DNA of 64,000 nucleotides, taken from positions 86,418,022 through 86,482,021 of the forward strand of contig CM070877.1 in NCBI GenBank assembly GCA_036365515.1, given 5' to 3'. This DNA comes from Torymus aiolomorphi (Eukaryota > Arthropoda > Insecta > Hymenoptera > Torymidae). Each line of letters begins with the position of its first letter. The first letter of the stretch is position 1. Of this stretch, positions 1 to 10,459 are shown in pieces. The position numbers were made by a program, and so were the translations under genes. A model generated the notes under the pieces. It had not been told where the DNA came from and searched no databases. It saw only the letters and a list, made by a program, of their open reading frames with translations.

Positions 1-545
1 TTGTTCAGAGTATTTTCAATTGTATTAATGCTGTCTTCATTAGTGCAATTAATTATCACTGTGACTTTGTTCTTGCAAGCTACACTTTTTGTTTGTATTG
101 TTTTATTTAGAGTTAGTTGTTGATTTACTATTTTTTCAATGTCGGTTGTATCTTTGCTGTTATTTTTTATTATTATTAGTTTAGGTATTCTTTTACTCTT
201 TGGTTCTACATTAGCTGTTATTTCTGCGAAAGTCTTGATCTTATTGTTGTTATTGTTATTACCCTGCTTTTCTTTCGTAAGCAATTCATTTAATATTCTA
301 TTTTTGTCTTGTAATTCACTATTTAGTTGTTTCAACAATTGAATTTCAATTCTTAAGGATTGTGTTTCCTTGTAGTCTTCGAACACAGTTTCATTAAGTT
401 CTTTGTCCTTGTCCTTGTCATTATCCTTTTCAAGATCAATTTCACTAATAATTTCTTGTTTAATTTGTTCTTTTGTGAATAATTTAACTTGAGCTATTAA
501 TTCTTTAGCTTCTCTGCTCAAGGTACCATATGGCAAGTTTGAGGT
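1..545 (-). pseudogene. Non-LTR retrotransposon ORF1 (gag-like), partial, runs off the left edge
   Basis: On the minus strand an open frame runs without a stop from about position 545 to the window edge. It encodes an acidic/lysine-rich, coiled-coil-like segment (leucine/isoleucine-spaced, for example residues reading LRIEIQLLKQLNSELQDKN), an asparagine run, and then a segment resembling FAEITANVEPKSKRIPKLII followed by IEKIVNQQLTLNKTIQTKSV. That order, a coiled coil followed by a basic proline-containing stretch and a compact beta-rich domain, is what I associate with ORF1 of R1/TRAS-like or Jockey-like non-LTR retrotransposons; this is family knowledge from memory, not a search. No zinc knuckles or reverse transcriptase are in view because they would lie left of position 1. 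The 5' end is cut where it meets the gene relic at about 541, so this is a 5'-truncated insertion into that relic. It has no start codon of its own. Confidence 0.5.
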
Positions 546-1150
546 ATTCAGCTCCATCTTTGGGTAGTCCCAAATCTCGTACGAGATCGTTCAACTCCTG
601 CTGGTTGAAAGTTTGAGGAACATTCACCTCACCTGCTGGTAAGTATTCGTCGTCCTCACTATCATTTTCGCATCCCTTCTCGGAGATCTCGTTAATTTGC
701 ATTTCTTCTTCCCCCCGAGAATGGCCTACATCCATATGTTCAGTAGAGATTCTTTCATTTACGACAGCTATTTTTTCCGGTTTTGCGATTGAAGATACGT
801 TTGCGTAAGAAATGTTAGCTTTGTTAGTTAAATTGAAACTTTTGATGTCTGTCATACAAAAATAGCATCTTTCTCGGCATGATGGTGCAGACCGTCATCG
901 GTTTCGTAAATCTCAGCTGCTCGGTTTTTTTAGTGTTATCCCATCGCATTAACATCGTGTAACACGAGCCACAAATTATATTGGAATCCAATTGACATGC
1001 TGATTGGGAACTTCTAAACCGAAGCACTTACTGTAAAGAGATCTTATTTTAGTAGACATGGATCTACGATATCTAGAAATTTCAAAGTCACCACAAACAA
1101 AACAGAACGAATCACAACTTTGGTCGCACTCGTGTGAGTTATTTCTTGTA
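541..1150 (-). pseudogene. Inverted partial copy of an uncharacterised multicopy animal gene family, truncated
   Basis: Minus-strand frames encode CFVCGDFEISRYRRSMSTK, then CFGLEVPNQHVNWIP, IICGSCYTMLMRWDN, RFTKPMTVC, and after a frame change MTDIKSFNLTNKANISYANV through ELNDLVRDLGLPKDGAEYL. These match the plus-strand copy starting near 1500. The paired CxxC motifs (FVCG, ICGSC) and the segment order recall an uncharacterised multicopy protein family that occurs repetitively in many arthropod and some vertebrate genomes; the likeness is from memory. Frame shifts near 860 and 1020 and loss of the C-terminal two thirds at about 541, where the non-LTR ORF1 begins, make it a pseudogene. It lies head to head with the next copy. 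Confidence 0.6.
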
Positions 1151-2085
1151 GTATTATATTCTACAAAGGCCAAATCACCCACCAATGTAGAGCTGCGGTC
1201 CCTTGATGACGACGCCTGCAGGCCCGCTTTCTCACCCTGACCAGCCGCCGATACTGGGGTTCCGCATCCCTGCATCGTAAAGCACTGGTTTGTGCCTGCC
1301 ATGACGGCGAAAATGCCGTTAACCCAGAAATTCTGCCAGACAGATATATTGCTCACCATTACCACGTGGATGTGCCCTGGTTACAGGCTCAAGCCATAAG
1401 TACTTTACGATGCAGTGGCTCGAAATTTCAATATCGGCGGGTGGTCAGGGTGAGAAAGAGGGCCCGCTACTGCAAGAAATATCTTACACAAGTGTGATAG
1501 AAGTTGTGATTCGGTTTGTTTTGTTCATGGTGAATTTGAAGTTTCAAAATATCGGATATCTTTAACTAAAAAGATGAAATCTGTTTACCATGATTGCTTT
1601 GGCTTGGAAATTTGCAACCAGGATGTTAATTGGATTCCACATATAATTTGTGGCTCGTGTTACACGATTTTAGTGCGATGGGATAACACTAAAAAAACCG
1701 AGCAGCTGAGATTTACTAAACCGATGATATGGTCTGCACCGCCATGCCGAGAAAACTGCTATTTTTGCACGACAGACATCGAAGGTTTCAATTTAACTAA
1801 CAAAGCTAACATTTCTTACGCCAACGTATCTTCAGTCGCAAAACCGGAAAAAATAGCAGTCGTGAATGAAACAATCTCTACTGAACATATGGATGTAGAC
1901 TATTCTCGGGGGGAAGAAGAAATGCAAATTAACAAGATCTCCGAGGAGAAATGTGAAAATAATAGTAGGACGACGAATACTTACCGGAAGGTGAAGCGAA
2001 TGTCCCTCAAACTTTCAACCAACAGGAGTTGAACGATCTCATACGAGATTTGGGTCTACCCAAAGATGGAGCTGAATATCTTGCA
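541..2085. repeat. Head-to-head inverted duplication of a gene relic
   Basis: The minus-strand relic (541 to about 1290) and the plus-strand relic (about 1395 to 2085) are inverted copies that share coding and upstream DNA. Outside the coding part, the stretch around 1226-1280 (tttctcaccctgaccagccg, then a GATGCAG-type match) recurs inverted at about 1400-1465. The spacer is about 100 bp. The non-LTR fragment interrupts only the left arm. Confidence 0.7.
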
Positions 2086-3195
2086 GCTGCACTAAAGAAG
2101 AAAAATTTGTTGTCAAAGGGAAACCAAAGCTTACGTTTATCATGATAAAGAAAAGGAGTTTCGCAAATTTTTTACGAAAGATGAGGGGAATTCATTAGTT
2201 TTTTGTTCGGATGTAAAAGGGTTGGCTGATGAATTAAAACAGAACACTTGTAAGGATGAAGATTGGAGACTTTTCATTGATTCTTCAAAACGAAGTCTCA
2301 AATCTGTGATGCTTCATAACAAAACACATATGCACCTATTCCGATAGCTCACTCAAAGAAACTCAAAGAGACGTACGAGAATTTGCAGATAGTTTCGGAG
2401 AAAATAAACTACTGGGAACATCAATGGAAAGTTTGCGGTGATCTAAAAGTTTCAACCCTGATTCTAGGCCAGCAATCAGATTTTACAAAAAATCCTTCCT
2501 TCTTATGTCTGTGGGATAGCAGAGACAGAAAATATCACTACAAACAGAAAGAATGGCCAAAGAGAACGGAGTTTCATCCAGCGACGAGGAACAGCATCCA
2601 CAGCCCGTTGGTTGATCCTTCAAATATTCTGCTACCACCTATTCATATCAAGCTTGGTCTTATGAAGTCATTTGTCAAAGCTTTAAACAAAGATAGTGAT
2701 TGTTTCGAATATTTAGGAGAGAAGTTTCTAGCGATAAGTGATGCAAAATTGAAAGAAGGTATTTTCGATGGCCCGCAAATTCGCACTCTTTTTCAAGACA
2801 AAAATTTCACGAAGCACATGAATGACACCGAAAAAGCGGCATGGCAAAGTTTCGAAAATGGCTCTCAGAAGTTCTTAGAAAATGAGAACTGTGATGACTA
2901 CCAGAATTTGGTTGAAGACTTGTTGAAAAATTCTAGAGTTAGGCTGCTTGATGAATTTCAAACTGCACTCTCTGCACTCTCATCTTGAGAAATGAAAAAA
3001 CGATACCAAGGAAGGTGGGATGTTAACATGGTGGCTGATTTTTGTTGGACGCTCAAGAGAGAAATAATTCAGAATACAAAAAAAAGAAAAAGAAACCCGT
3101 TGCATAGGTCATTTGAAGAGAAAAGAGTTTGCTACAAGGGAAACAAATATAAGAGCAAAATTAGTTCCAGATTTTGTGCTATTCATGATTTCTAG
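1500..3195 (+). pseudogene. Nearly full-length relic of the same multicopy animal gene family
   Basis: The plus strand carries the family in order: CFGLEICNQDVNWIPH, IICGSCYTILVRWDN, ENCYFCTTDIEGFNLTNK, a low-complexity acidic linker, LNDLIRDLGLPKDGAEYL, then in shifted frames FRKFFTKDEGNSLVFCSDV, DWRLFIDSSKRSLKSVMLHN, and from 2383 a 201-codon open stretch with YWEHQWKVCGDLKVSTLILG, FLCLWDSRDRKYHYKQKEWP, LVDPSNILLPPIHIKLGLMK. A stop at about 2988 is followed by KKRYQGRWDVNMVADFCW, the family C-terminus. Compared with the family as I remember it, a block of roughly 40-50 residues before the C-terminus is missing, and several shifts and stops lie at 2030-2400. Function is unknown; occurrence in many copies suggests a mobile or hitch-hiking gene. 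Confidence 0.65.
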
Positions 3196-4225
3196 ATTCT
3201 TGTTTCCCAAGTTTTTCAAATTTAATCGATTTTCGCTTTTTTTAGCTACTTTTCACGGTTTTGGCAATATCGATAAGTGATTGAATTTAAGAAAATTCAA
3301 AAATGAGTTCAGCGCATCAAAATATACAAGAAGCACCTTTAATCCCGGTCAGAAAAATTTTTTTAGAATTTTCTCGCTCGTATTAACCCTTTCGTACCGA
3401 GACCCCTTTCCCGGGGGAAAAGTGACTTTTTTTGTATACTATAATTGTGGAGGCTTTAACTAAGATCAATCGACAGTTTTTTTTCTCGAAAAGTGTCGAT
3501 AAGTACTATTTTCCAAGTGGGTCCTGGAGGACCCATACAACCCATACCCGCCAATAGAATTATTTTATTAAACTCGGATAGTAATAAATTCTTAGTACGT
3601 TGTCTCATTAACAAAATCCATCACTCAAAATAAAAATAAAAAAATAACCATTAACCATTTTTTTTATTCTAAAATAAATCATTCAAGATCCGAATTTTCG
3701 TCAAATCCCAATTTTCATTGCCGAGCCCTTTTTTAATGTACTAAACGAAACGGAAGAAAACAAAAAAATTTAATTTTAATGGCCAGAGGGGCTTCCCCTT
3801 GAATAAGAGAACACGACTAAATAAGTAGATTAAAAAAATTATTTAATTTCAGATTTCTACAGCATGTTGAACAAAGTGGGTCCTACAGGACCCATACGGT
3901 ACGAAAGGGTTAAAGCGATTCTTCGCGTTTTTTTCGTAATTTTTAGCTGATTTTTTCAATTTACTCAAGATCTCGAGGTGTAGGGCTTAAAGGGACTTTA
4001 GATTCTGATTCTGCGCGAAAAAATACACAAGAAACACCCTTAATCCGGGTAAAAAAATTTCTTCAGAAATTTCTCGTACTCACTTAAGTGATTTTTCGCT
4101 ACTTTTCGCGATTTTTCGCAATTTTTAGCTGTTTTTTGCAATTTACTCAAAATCTAGAGGTGTAGGGCTTAAATGGACTTCAGATTCGGATTCAGCGAGA
4201 AAAAGTACATGAAAATAGGTGGGTC
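3190..4225. repeat. Diverged tandem repeat, period about 182 bp, split by a MITE
   Basis: Blocks ending in gaggtgtagggcttaaa recur at 3975 and 4157 (period about 182 bp), each preceded by a run of tttttagctgnttttt and followed by a shared segment around AAGAAACACCCTTAATCC. A more diverged third unit lies at about 3220-3385. The array is interrupted by the MITE at 3387-3909, so it is older than the MITE. Confidence 0.6.
3387..3909. mobile_element. TTAA-flanked MITE (piggyBac-like), family 1 copy 1
   Basis: A 523-bp element bounded by TTAA at 3383-3386 and 3910-3913, with inverted ends CCCTTTCGTACC...GGTACGAAAGGG. TTAA target duplication plus ends starting CCC is characteristic of piggyBac-superfamily elements. 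Subterminal near-palindromes of the type GGGTCCTGnAGGACCC lie near 3520 and 3880. There is no transposase frame, so it is non-autonomous. A second, inverted copy lies at 52166-52672. Confidence 0.85.
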
Positions 4226-4266
4226 TGGTTAAAAGTACAGACCACTTTTTTTTTTTTGTGCCGGTG

Positions 4267-4920
4267 TTATTTATTTAATAAATAATTATCGTGCTACTTT
4301 GAAATCATACCGACATTGTTTGAGGTGGTTCTTAAATGATTTCTGTGAATTTTCAGATCGATAGGTGTTAACCGGGGCTCGTGGCTGCCGATTAACTAAG
4401 AAAATCCCGTATTTTCTTGGTTAAATAATTTATTTGTTTAATAAATTATTATCGTGCCATTTTGCAATCATGTTGGGAATATTGGGGATGGTCTTTAGAT
4501 TATCTCTATGTATTTTCGAATCCATAGGAGTTAACCGATGCTCGTGACTGACGATAAACTGAGACAATCCCGTATTTTGTTGGTTAAAGAATTTATTTAT
4601 TTAATAAATAATTATTGAGCCGTTTTGAAATCATTAGAAGATTGTAGGGGATGGTTCTTAGATGATCTCTGTGAGTTTACAGATCCATAGGAGTTAGCCG
4701 GCACCCGTTTCTGCCGATTAACTAAAAAGGTCCCGTATTTTGTTGGTTAAATAATTTATTTATTTAAGAAATCATTATTGTGCCGCTTGGAAATCATACT
4801 GGGATTATTGAAGATAGTCTTTAGATTATTATTTATTTAATTGATAAATGTTACGCCATTTTGAAATATGTCTAGGATTAGTATGAGAGGTCTGTAGATG
4901 ATCTCTATGACATTTGGAAA
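4267..4920. repeat. 163-bp tandem satellite, about four units
   Basis: The anchor ttatttatttaataaataat begins at 4267, 4430, 4593 and 4756, giving an exact spacing of 163 bp. Each unit also carries a CCATAGGAGTTA-like block and a ncccgtattttnttggttaa block. The fourth unit decays after about 4830. No coding potential. Confidence 0.85.
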
Positions 4921-4989
4921 TATTTTATTATAAATAACAAAAATATTTGTCCCTGATGAGACTACGTCGGTAGGAGGCTAATTTGATTG

Positions 4990-5300
4990 TCATTGAGACT
5001 GCGAAGGTATACGGGAAGTTTTTCCGCCACTACTTGCCGAAGCAGACTGAGAGTGAGTAAGTGATATATTTGAAACTTCTCGCCAAACACGTTGGCTACC
5101 GATGTATTCTCGAGGGATAACTGTGTTACGATGAGCTGCAGCAAACTCAAGATGTCCGACTGGTACATTTCTTTTTCTAACTCTCGTCACATCTTTTATC
5201 AAGTCGCTAATGTTGGGACCGGATGCAACTATGCCATCTATCTTTACGGCGCCAATGTATCCCAAACTACTTTCCCACCAGCTCACCGACACCGTAGGAG
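4990..5300 (-). CDS. Unrecognised open frame, possible exon
   Basis: The minus strand is open for about 104 codons between a TGA near 5302 and the stop near 4990. It has ordinary, non-repetitive amino-acid composition: SVSWWESSLGYIGAVKIDG, PNISDLIKDVTRVRKRNV, then a serine-rich tail. There is no clear ATG at its head (the first candidate is GTG), so an exon or a relic is more likely than a complete gene. I do not recognise the family. It lies between the 163-bp satellite and a pyrimidine-rich tract; Nup98-96 exons lie about 2.7 kb upstream on the same strand, but nothing in it resembles Nup96. Confidence 0.25.
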
Positions 5301-5346
5301 ACTCTCAGCTTTTTTTCTGAACTTAGCTGGTACACTATTACTGATG

Positions 5347-5441
5347 TACATGTCCTCCTCCTCCTACTCCCCCCTCCTCTGCCACCATCTCCTCCCCCTC
5401 CTCCCCACCCCATCCTCCTACCACTCCTCCTCCTCCTCCGT
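5347..5441. repeat. Pyrimidine-rich CTC/CCT tract
   Basis: Nearly pure C/T sequence dominated by CTCCTC and CCCC blocks. Apparent serine-rich frames across it are composition artefacts. Confidence 0.8.
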
Positions 5442-5579
5442 GAGTTTTTTGTTGTCTTTGGCTATGCGAATGTTGACAGTTAGTTTGACCAAGGCTATCT
5501 GTGTACTATGAAATCTACGAAATCCAGCCTGGAAGGGGTCAAGTAAATTATTTTTATTTAGAGCAGATGATAGACGATG

Positions 5580-7150
5580 TCAGTTACCCGACGGGCATCT
5601 GAAAAAGCTAAAGAGAGAAAGAGAGCGAAAGCGAGAGAGAGGGGGGAGGAAGAGAGAGCTTATAATGAAGGAGCGTTTAAAAAGGGAAATTATTCTGTGT
5701 TAGTTTGAATCCGAGGTTATTCGGTGGTTTTCGACCAGCTCATTTCGATTTTATCCACGAATTCAACTACCAACTTGTGACAGGGTCACAAGCTCCCGAT
5801 AGCAGATGTTTGCTGCACGCGAAATCGCTTGACGGGCCCGCCATGTTGGCAGTCCGGGCCCTGGAACGGACGCGGCGACGACGCGCACACTCTCCCACAC
5901 ACACAAATACCGCCAGAGCGAATGCGATTAGCAGGAGCGGAAAGGGACAGAGCAGACACTAGGGTGTCGAGTAAGAGACCGGGTGAGCTTGAGAGCACGA
6001 GCTGCCCGTCGCGTGGCAGACAAAAGCACGGCGCGCGCGCACTATCGCCGCGCCAAACACTAGACACTGCGTACACCGTCACACACTCACTTACACATCC
6101 GAACTCGCCCCGGGCGAGGGGTTGCGGTAGCGTGACACTAATATATAGAGAGCGGGTTGAGACAACGCGCGAGAGAAGGGAGCGCGAGCGCAAGCACCGA
6201 GAGATAGGCGAACCCGGGGCACAGCCGGGAGAGCACGCGCTACAGGGAGAGGGGGACGCGGGACGAGAGAGGCGCGACAGCGAGGTGAACGCGAGCACGA
6301 CCGGCGCGAAATGAACACATGCATCGGCGCGTGCGCAGGAGAGAGAGTAGGAGCGCGAGGCAGCGAGAATAGGGAAGCATGGCTATCGCCATGTCCGTGC
6401 AACCTATAGAGATCAGAGAGACAGAGAGTAGGGGCCGCGGGAGTCGTATAGAGGGAGGAGTACAGGCAAGCGAGCGCGTTCATATAGCGCGCTCACTTAT
6501 GGGTTTGTGCGTATTATCGCGCATTAGTGACCGCGCTTGGGACCGTTAGGAGCAGAGCCTATATAGATAGGGCCAAAAGGGCGTAATTGAAGGAAACTCG
6601 CGTATGAATCGAGTCATACGCGTACGGCAGGGTCAAGGTTTCGAGGTGCGCGAGCATCGAATTAGGCACGCATGCTCCACGTAGAACCTATCGCAGCTCT
6701 AATAACATGCGAGTCATGAAAAAAGACCGACGATGGGTTCTAAAGGGGGAAAAAGGGTCGATAGCACGCAAACACGAGTGATAAAAGGGACGCGTACGAG
6801 GTAATGAGCTAGATAAAAACGAAGTAGTCGCTCTCTCTGATTCCGGCCAGCTTAAAAGTAACTTCGCCGAATTACCGTGTGCTCAGAGGTTCGACGCAGA
6901 CCAGAAGATAAGGAGTAAGTGCGTAGGGATTCGGGTGGTGAAGGTTTACGGAAGGGGTCTTATGTTCGGGTTGAGGTCGCAGTTGAGTTATCCTGCGGTG
7001 CCAGACTTTTCTAGGCTGATCACTCCGGGCAAGTATTCGCGGGAAACCAACGCGGCGTTTATCGTGGACTTCGTGTTTCAGGTGCGGACCAGTGAGATCC
7101 GAGGAGGAGAAATCGGCAACCGCCGTCAACGGGCTTAAACATAAATAAAG
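5580..7150. promoter_or_regulatory. CpG- and GA-rich island, promoter-like, no convincing gene
   Basis: This block switches abruptly from AT-rich flanks to CpG-dense sequence with GAGAG tracts (5600-5660, 6150-6350, 6410-6440). A TATA-like cctatatagataggg lies at 6558-6572 and an AATAAA at 7143-7148. Frames are open on several strands at once, which is expected of GC-rich sequence and is not evidence of coding. In insects, GAGA tracts with retained CpG often mark transcription start regions; that this is one is inference. It lies downstream of the Nup98-96 exons on their strand, so it would belong to another gene or be bidirectional. Confidence 0.3.
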
Positions 7151-7524
7151 ATCAAACCTATGCACTAATCTGTCTTGTTCATTTGCGAGTATTGAAACTG
7201 TGTGCGTGTCGTATCATTATTTCGCAAGTTTCAGGTTGCGCAACCCAGCTACTAGCTTCTTCAAGCAGCGGCATGACGCCATTTCGTGAGCATCGTTGGT
7301 TCTCGAGTCGGCGTGGTTGGAGTTCAACGATGGTTGTTGCTGATTCATGACTACTCCCTCATCGAGATAATAGTCGCAAGTCGTGGCGCGGCTCCGTAAG
7401 TATAGTAACGACGGAGGAAATAGTAGCGAAATATTTGCTCGAGTCTTAGTTGCTCGTTGTTGAGACTCTATCAGTGGGTTTAAGGAAATACAACGTCACA
7501 AACTTTATTACCTGATTGCATTTG

Positions 7525-7700
7525 GCCCATTGACATTTTATCTAAAGGGACAGCTTGTCTAAAGAGATGATTTACCTAAATGAACAGTTTGACTAAAGGG
7601 ACGTTAAGGATGTAGCTTTTCTAATATTAACAGATAGAGTTATTATTTCCATAGACAAAAATTACCTTTAGGCTAAACGCCTTTTTAGGCAAAACTAGAT
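7525..7700. repeat. Degenerate short interspersed repeats
   Basis: Loose repetition of blocks such as tctaaagggacag, tgtctaaagaga, ttacctaaatgaacag, gactaaagggacg and ttacctttaggc. This looks like a decayed short-unit tandem array. No gene seen. Confidence 0.35.
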
Positions 7701-7770
7701 GTCAATAAGGTGGAAAATATTTGTATCTTATTTTTCGCCTCGGGTACTAAATAAAGAAAAAATAACTCAA

Positions 7771-7817
7771 TTACAGATTTTGATGACACATTTTCGAATT
7801 CGGCAAGATAGCAAGTC
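7771..7817 (-). CDS. Candidate short terminal exon after the Nup98-96 exons
   Basis: On the minus strand a long T-rich tract and CATTATCAG acceptor precede a segment that, in phase with the donor at 7977, reads GLAILPNSKMCHQNL and then a stop. If used, the product would end just after the start of the Nup96 part, a Nup98-only type of isoform. An internal GTAATT could instead act as a donor. Evidence is only phase and splice motifs; chance occurrence is quite possible. Confidence 0.2.
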
Positions 7818-7977
7818 CTGATAATGTAAAAATAAAAAAAAAAGTATTAGCTTATATAAGATTCACAAGTCAATTGCAAAAATCGCATTTCTGACTTTGT
7901 TTGAGTGAAAATATTCATAAATGTTTCACAACGAATTTTATAAAAATTCAGAACCATATAGGTGTATTGTTTATTAC

Positions 7978-8112
7978 CTTGAATTAAATTATTATTTGCT
8001 ACTTCGAAAAAACTTGCTTTCATCAACTGTATTTTATGACTTTCAGTACCAATCAAATGAGCATGTACTGTCGTGGGGCTGTAAATATTCTGTTTCTCGT
8101 AAGCCTCGTCAT
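7978..8112 (-). CDS. Nup98-96: Nup98-96 exon, start of the Nup96 part
   Basis: Minus-strand exon of 135 bp with a TTTCTTTTTAG acceptor just before 8112 and a CAAG|GTAATA donor after 7978. It encodes DDEAYEKQNIYSPTTVHAHL, then IGTESHKIQLMKASFFEV. The segment LIGTESHKIQLMKASFF corresponds to the conserved N-terminal motif of Nup96 (vertebrate Nup96 has a similar LGI...QIMKAS sequence). Its phase fits the upstream exon exactly: 1 nt from 8429 plus 2 nt here make one Asp codon. The rest of Nup96, normally several hundred residues, is not visible downstream to position 1, so the gene is either spread over very long introns or incomplete here. Confidence 0.8.
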
Positions 8113-8428
8113 CTAAAAAGAAAGTAACACAGGTATTATAAAATAAACAGGAACAAATAATAATACCTATATTACACAGCATAGTCATGATGTACTTTGA
8201 GAGGTCTAAAGATCAGCCTCGGAAAGTTAGAAAAACCTAACATACATACAACAAGCATATGACCTAAGTCTGTCAAGGGTGATGTGATTATATCGAAGCG
8301 TTACCAATGGGAGCGCTGATGCATGTCTATATAATTACTATCAAATCTCAATCTGAAATATCGATTTTTAAACCTCTGTACCTATTACGTCTAATATAAG
8401 TAATGATATTGAAACAAAATATATTTAC

Positions 8429-8902
8429 CATCTATTTGTTTATATGTAAAATTATATGAATCCATAATGCTGGGATCTGCCGCTGATGAATAATAATCAA
8501 CATATTTTATATTATTAGATTGTTGACCTTTAACGATCCCATCAACTTTTCCTGTATGGATTTCGTTATTTTTATTTAATTCTTTACTTGTAGTCCCAGT
8601 TTCTTCATCATCGGAATCGCTTAAACCATATTTGGAAAAATGATCAACTTTAAATACCCAAGAACCAGTTTCTGGTCTATACTCAAGAAATCTTGTATTA
8701 TGTTTTGCTGAAACTCGTCGCAGTTTTCCTTCATAATCAATTTCAATCAAACGTTTGGGGTCTGTTATAGGTTCATGAGATGATTTATCATGAGGCCAAA
8801 CTCGATCTAAAGTTACTTGAGCTTTACGATTTAATCCGTCACCTTTGGGAGGTTTTCTGTTGTCATCGGGATAAATTATAACTTCCTTGTGTCTAAAATG
8901 AA
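8429..8902 (-). CDS. Nup98-96: Nup98-96 exon, autoproteolytic (peptidase S59) domain
   Basis: Minus-strand exon of 474 bp, with a TTATTTTTCAG acceptor just above 8902 and a GATG|GTAAAT donor below 8429. It encodes [58 protein letters not shown] and [20 protein letters not shown]: the C-terminal half of the Nup98 autoproteolytic domain. Nup98-96 is a nuclear pore precursor that cuts itself at the HF|S bond into FG-repeat Nup98 and scaffold Nup96; the His-Phe-Ser triad is present. An acidic linker follows. The exon carrying the first half of the domain (the GYYTIPS-type segment) and the FG repeats should lie at higher coordinates on this strand but cannot be found in 8903-9960. The frame has no stop or shift, and both splice sites are good. 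Confidence 0.9.
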
Positions 8903-9960
8903 CTGAAAAATAAATCATATTAAGACTAAATATTTTAATTAATTTATAATTAACTATATTAATTAAATTATATCGGTTGCAATAATCAGTCAATTAGAGA
9001 ACTCTGCTATCACTTATAAATTAAAACTAGAGGGAAAAAAATTATTAGTCAATTCTACATTTCCTACAGTTGATTTGTCTATAAAGTGGCAAGTTCTTTT
9101 TACTTTCAAAAATATCGGTAGAATTTCGAGATTGAAATGCAGAAACTCTATTCTTAAAAAGTATAATTTCCATTTTAAAGTGTAGAATCTCCATTTGTGA
9201 AAAGTATAATTTCTATTTTTGGAAAAATTGATTTATTACATCACTAAATCTGAGCATCACATTTAGTTGACTTCACTGTTTTGTTTTTTCGGTGTAGAAG
9301 ACCACGCCCTCGCCTTGAGCATCTTGCTCCGTTCACCCCCCTCCCCACTGCGCTGTCGACGTAAAAACTTTTACATATTAGGCACGATCGCTACTACTCA
9401 GGAGAATATTCACCGCTGCAAAAACTGTTACTTCTCAAATACTAATATATTATTTTATAATCATGTGCTTTCAAAAACGATAATACATTTTAAAGTGGCT
9501 GCAGCCATTTAGTAGACCTAAAACTATGAAAATTTGTTACAATGATTTCTTTCCAATCTGAAAACTGATATGACACGAAAAAGGGTTCTTAACATATCGA
9601 ACAAAAATGTTGTTAGCAAAGAGTTGAGTTGAGTAAAAGTTAAATTAGCAAAGAGTTAAGTTAAGTTAAGTTAGCAAAGAGTTAAGTTGTTACCAATGTT
9701 GTATGTTTTGTAGAAGTAGATTCTGTTCACTAAAAAGAAATTCAATGAGACATACTAAACTATTGTTTTTCATTCAGTTTTAATTTGAAAGGCCCTATTT
9801 TATTCCTTGTTCAGGGAAAGATACCGATATACAACTCAAAAAATTTTTTAAACCTGCAAAGATATATCCATTCTTGATAGATTTGTCCATGAATTTTATA
9901 AATAATTAGATATTTTCAGGTAGCTATAGTTAGACGTATATCTGGTAAAGAAATCAGTTC
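8903..9960. other. AT-rich stretch, presumed intron or intergenic
   Basis: No coding signal seen on either strand. Three loose copies of agcaaagagttaagtt lie at about 9616-9690. A short GC-rich patch at 9290-9365 interrupts the AT-rich sequence without a convincing frame. Confidence 0.4.
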
Positions 9961-9997
9961 TGATGCCAGAAAGATACCCTGGTGACAAAAAGACAGA

Positions 9998-10450
9998 ATC
10001 ATGTATATATCTCTCTCTCTCTGACTGTGTCTCTACCTATTCGAATATCCTCTCCGGTTATGACCCTTTCTCTCAATTTCTGTCTCTCAGTCGCTATCTC
10101 TGTTCCTTTGCCTCTCAAAAGATCTGTCTTAAAAAATGTGATAAAGGTTAACATAATCTGTCGATATCTTTGTCTCTATCGCTGTGCTTATGTATCTGTC
10201 ACCATATGTCTCTCGGCCTTTGTCCACTTGGTTTTGTCATATTCTCTATCACTCCATCTATCAGTCATAGTCTTTCTGTCTCTTCTATGTGTCTCTTCAT
10301 CTAAATCTCTATGGATATGCCTTTATCACTATGTTCCTAAATCGCTATGTCTCTGTCTCTTCGGCTTCGCCTATAATATCGTTTATAGACAGAGAAGAAA
10401 GCGACAGTATGGCAGAGACAGAGTCAGAAACAGAGAGATGAAATCAAAGG
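9998..10450. repeat. Decayed TCTCTGTC pyrimidine array with an inverted tail
   Basis: Plus-strand sequence is dominated by degenerate tctctgtct / tctctatc units up to about 10375. It then switches to the complementary purine pattern (agacagagaagaaagcgaca and agagacagagtcag) to about 10440, so the array could fold back on itself. The frames crossing it are serine/leucine-rich artefacts. Confidence 0.55.
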
Positions 10451-10459
10451 CTTCGCAAA

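Noticed and set aside
5705..6483. Several overlapping frames on both strands in the CpG/GA-rich island
   Set aside because: All are biased to Arg/Ser/Pro/Ala, are open simultaneously on opposite strands, and have no domain; this is expected from composition.
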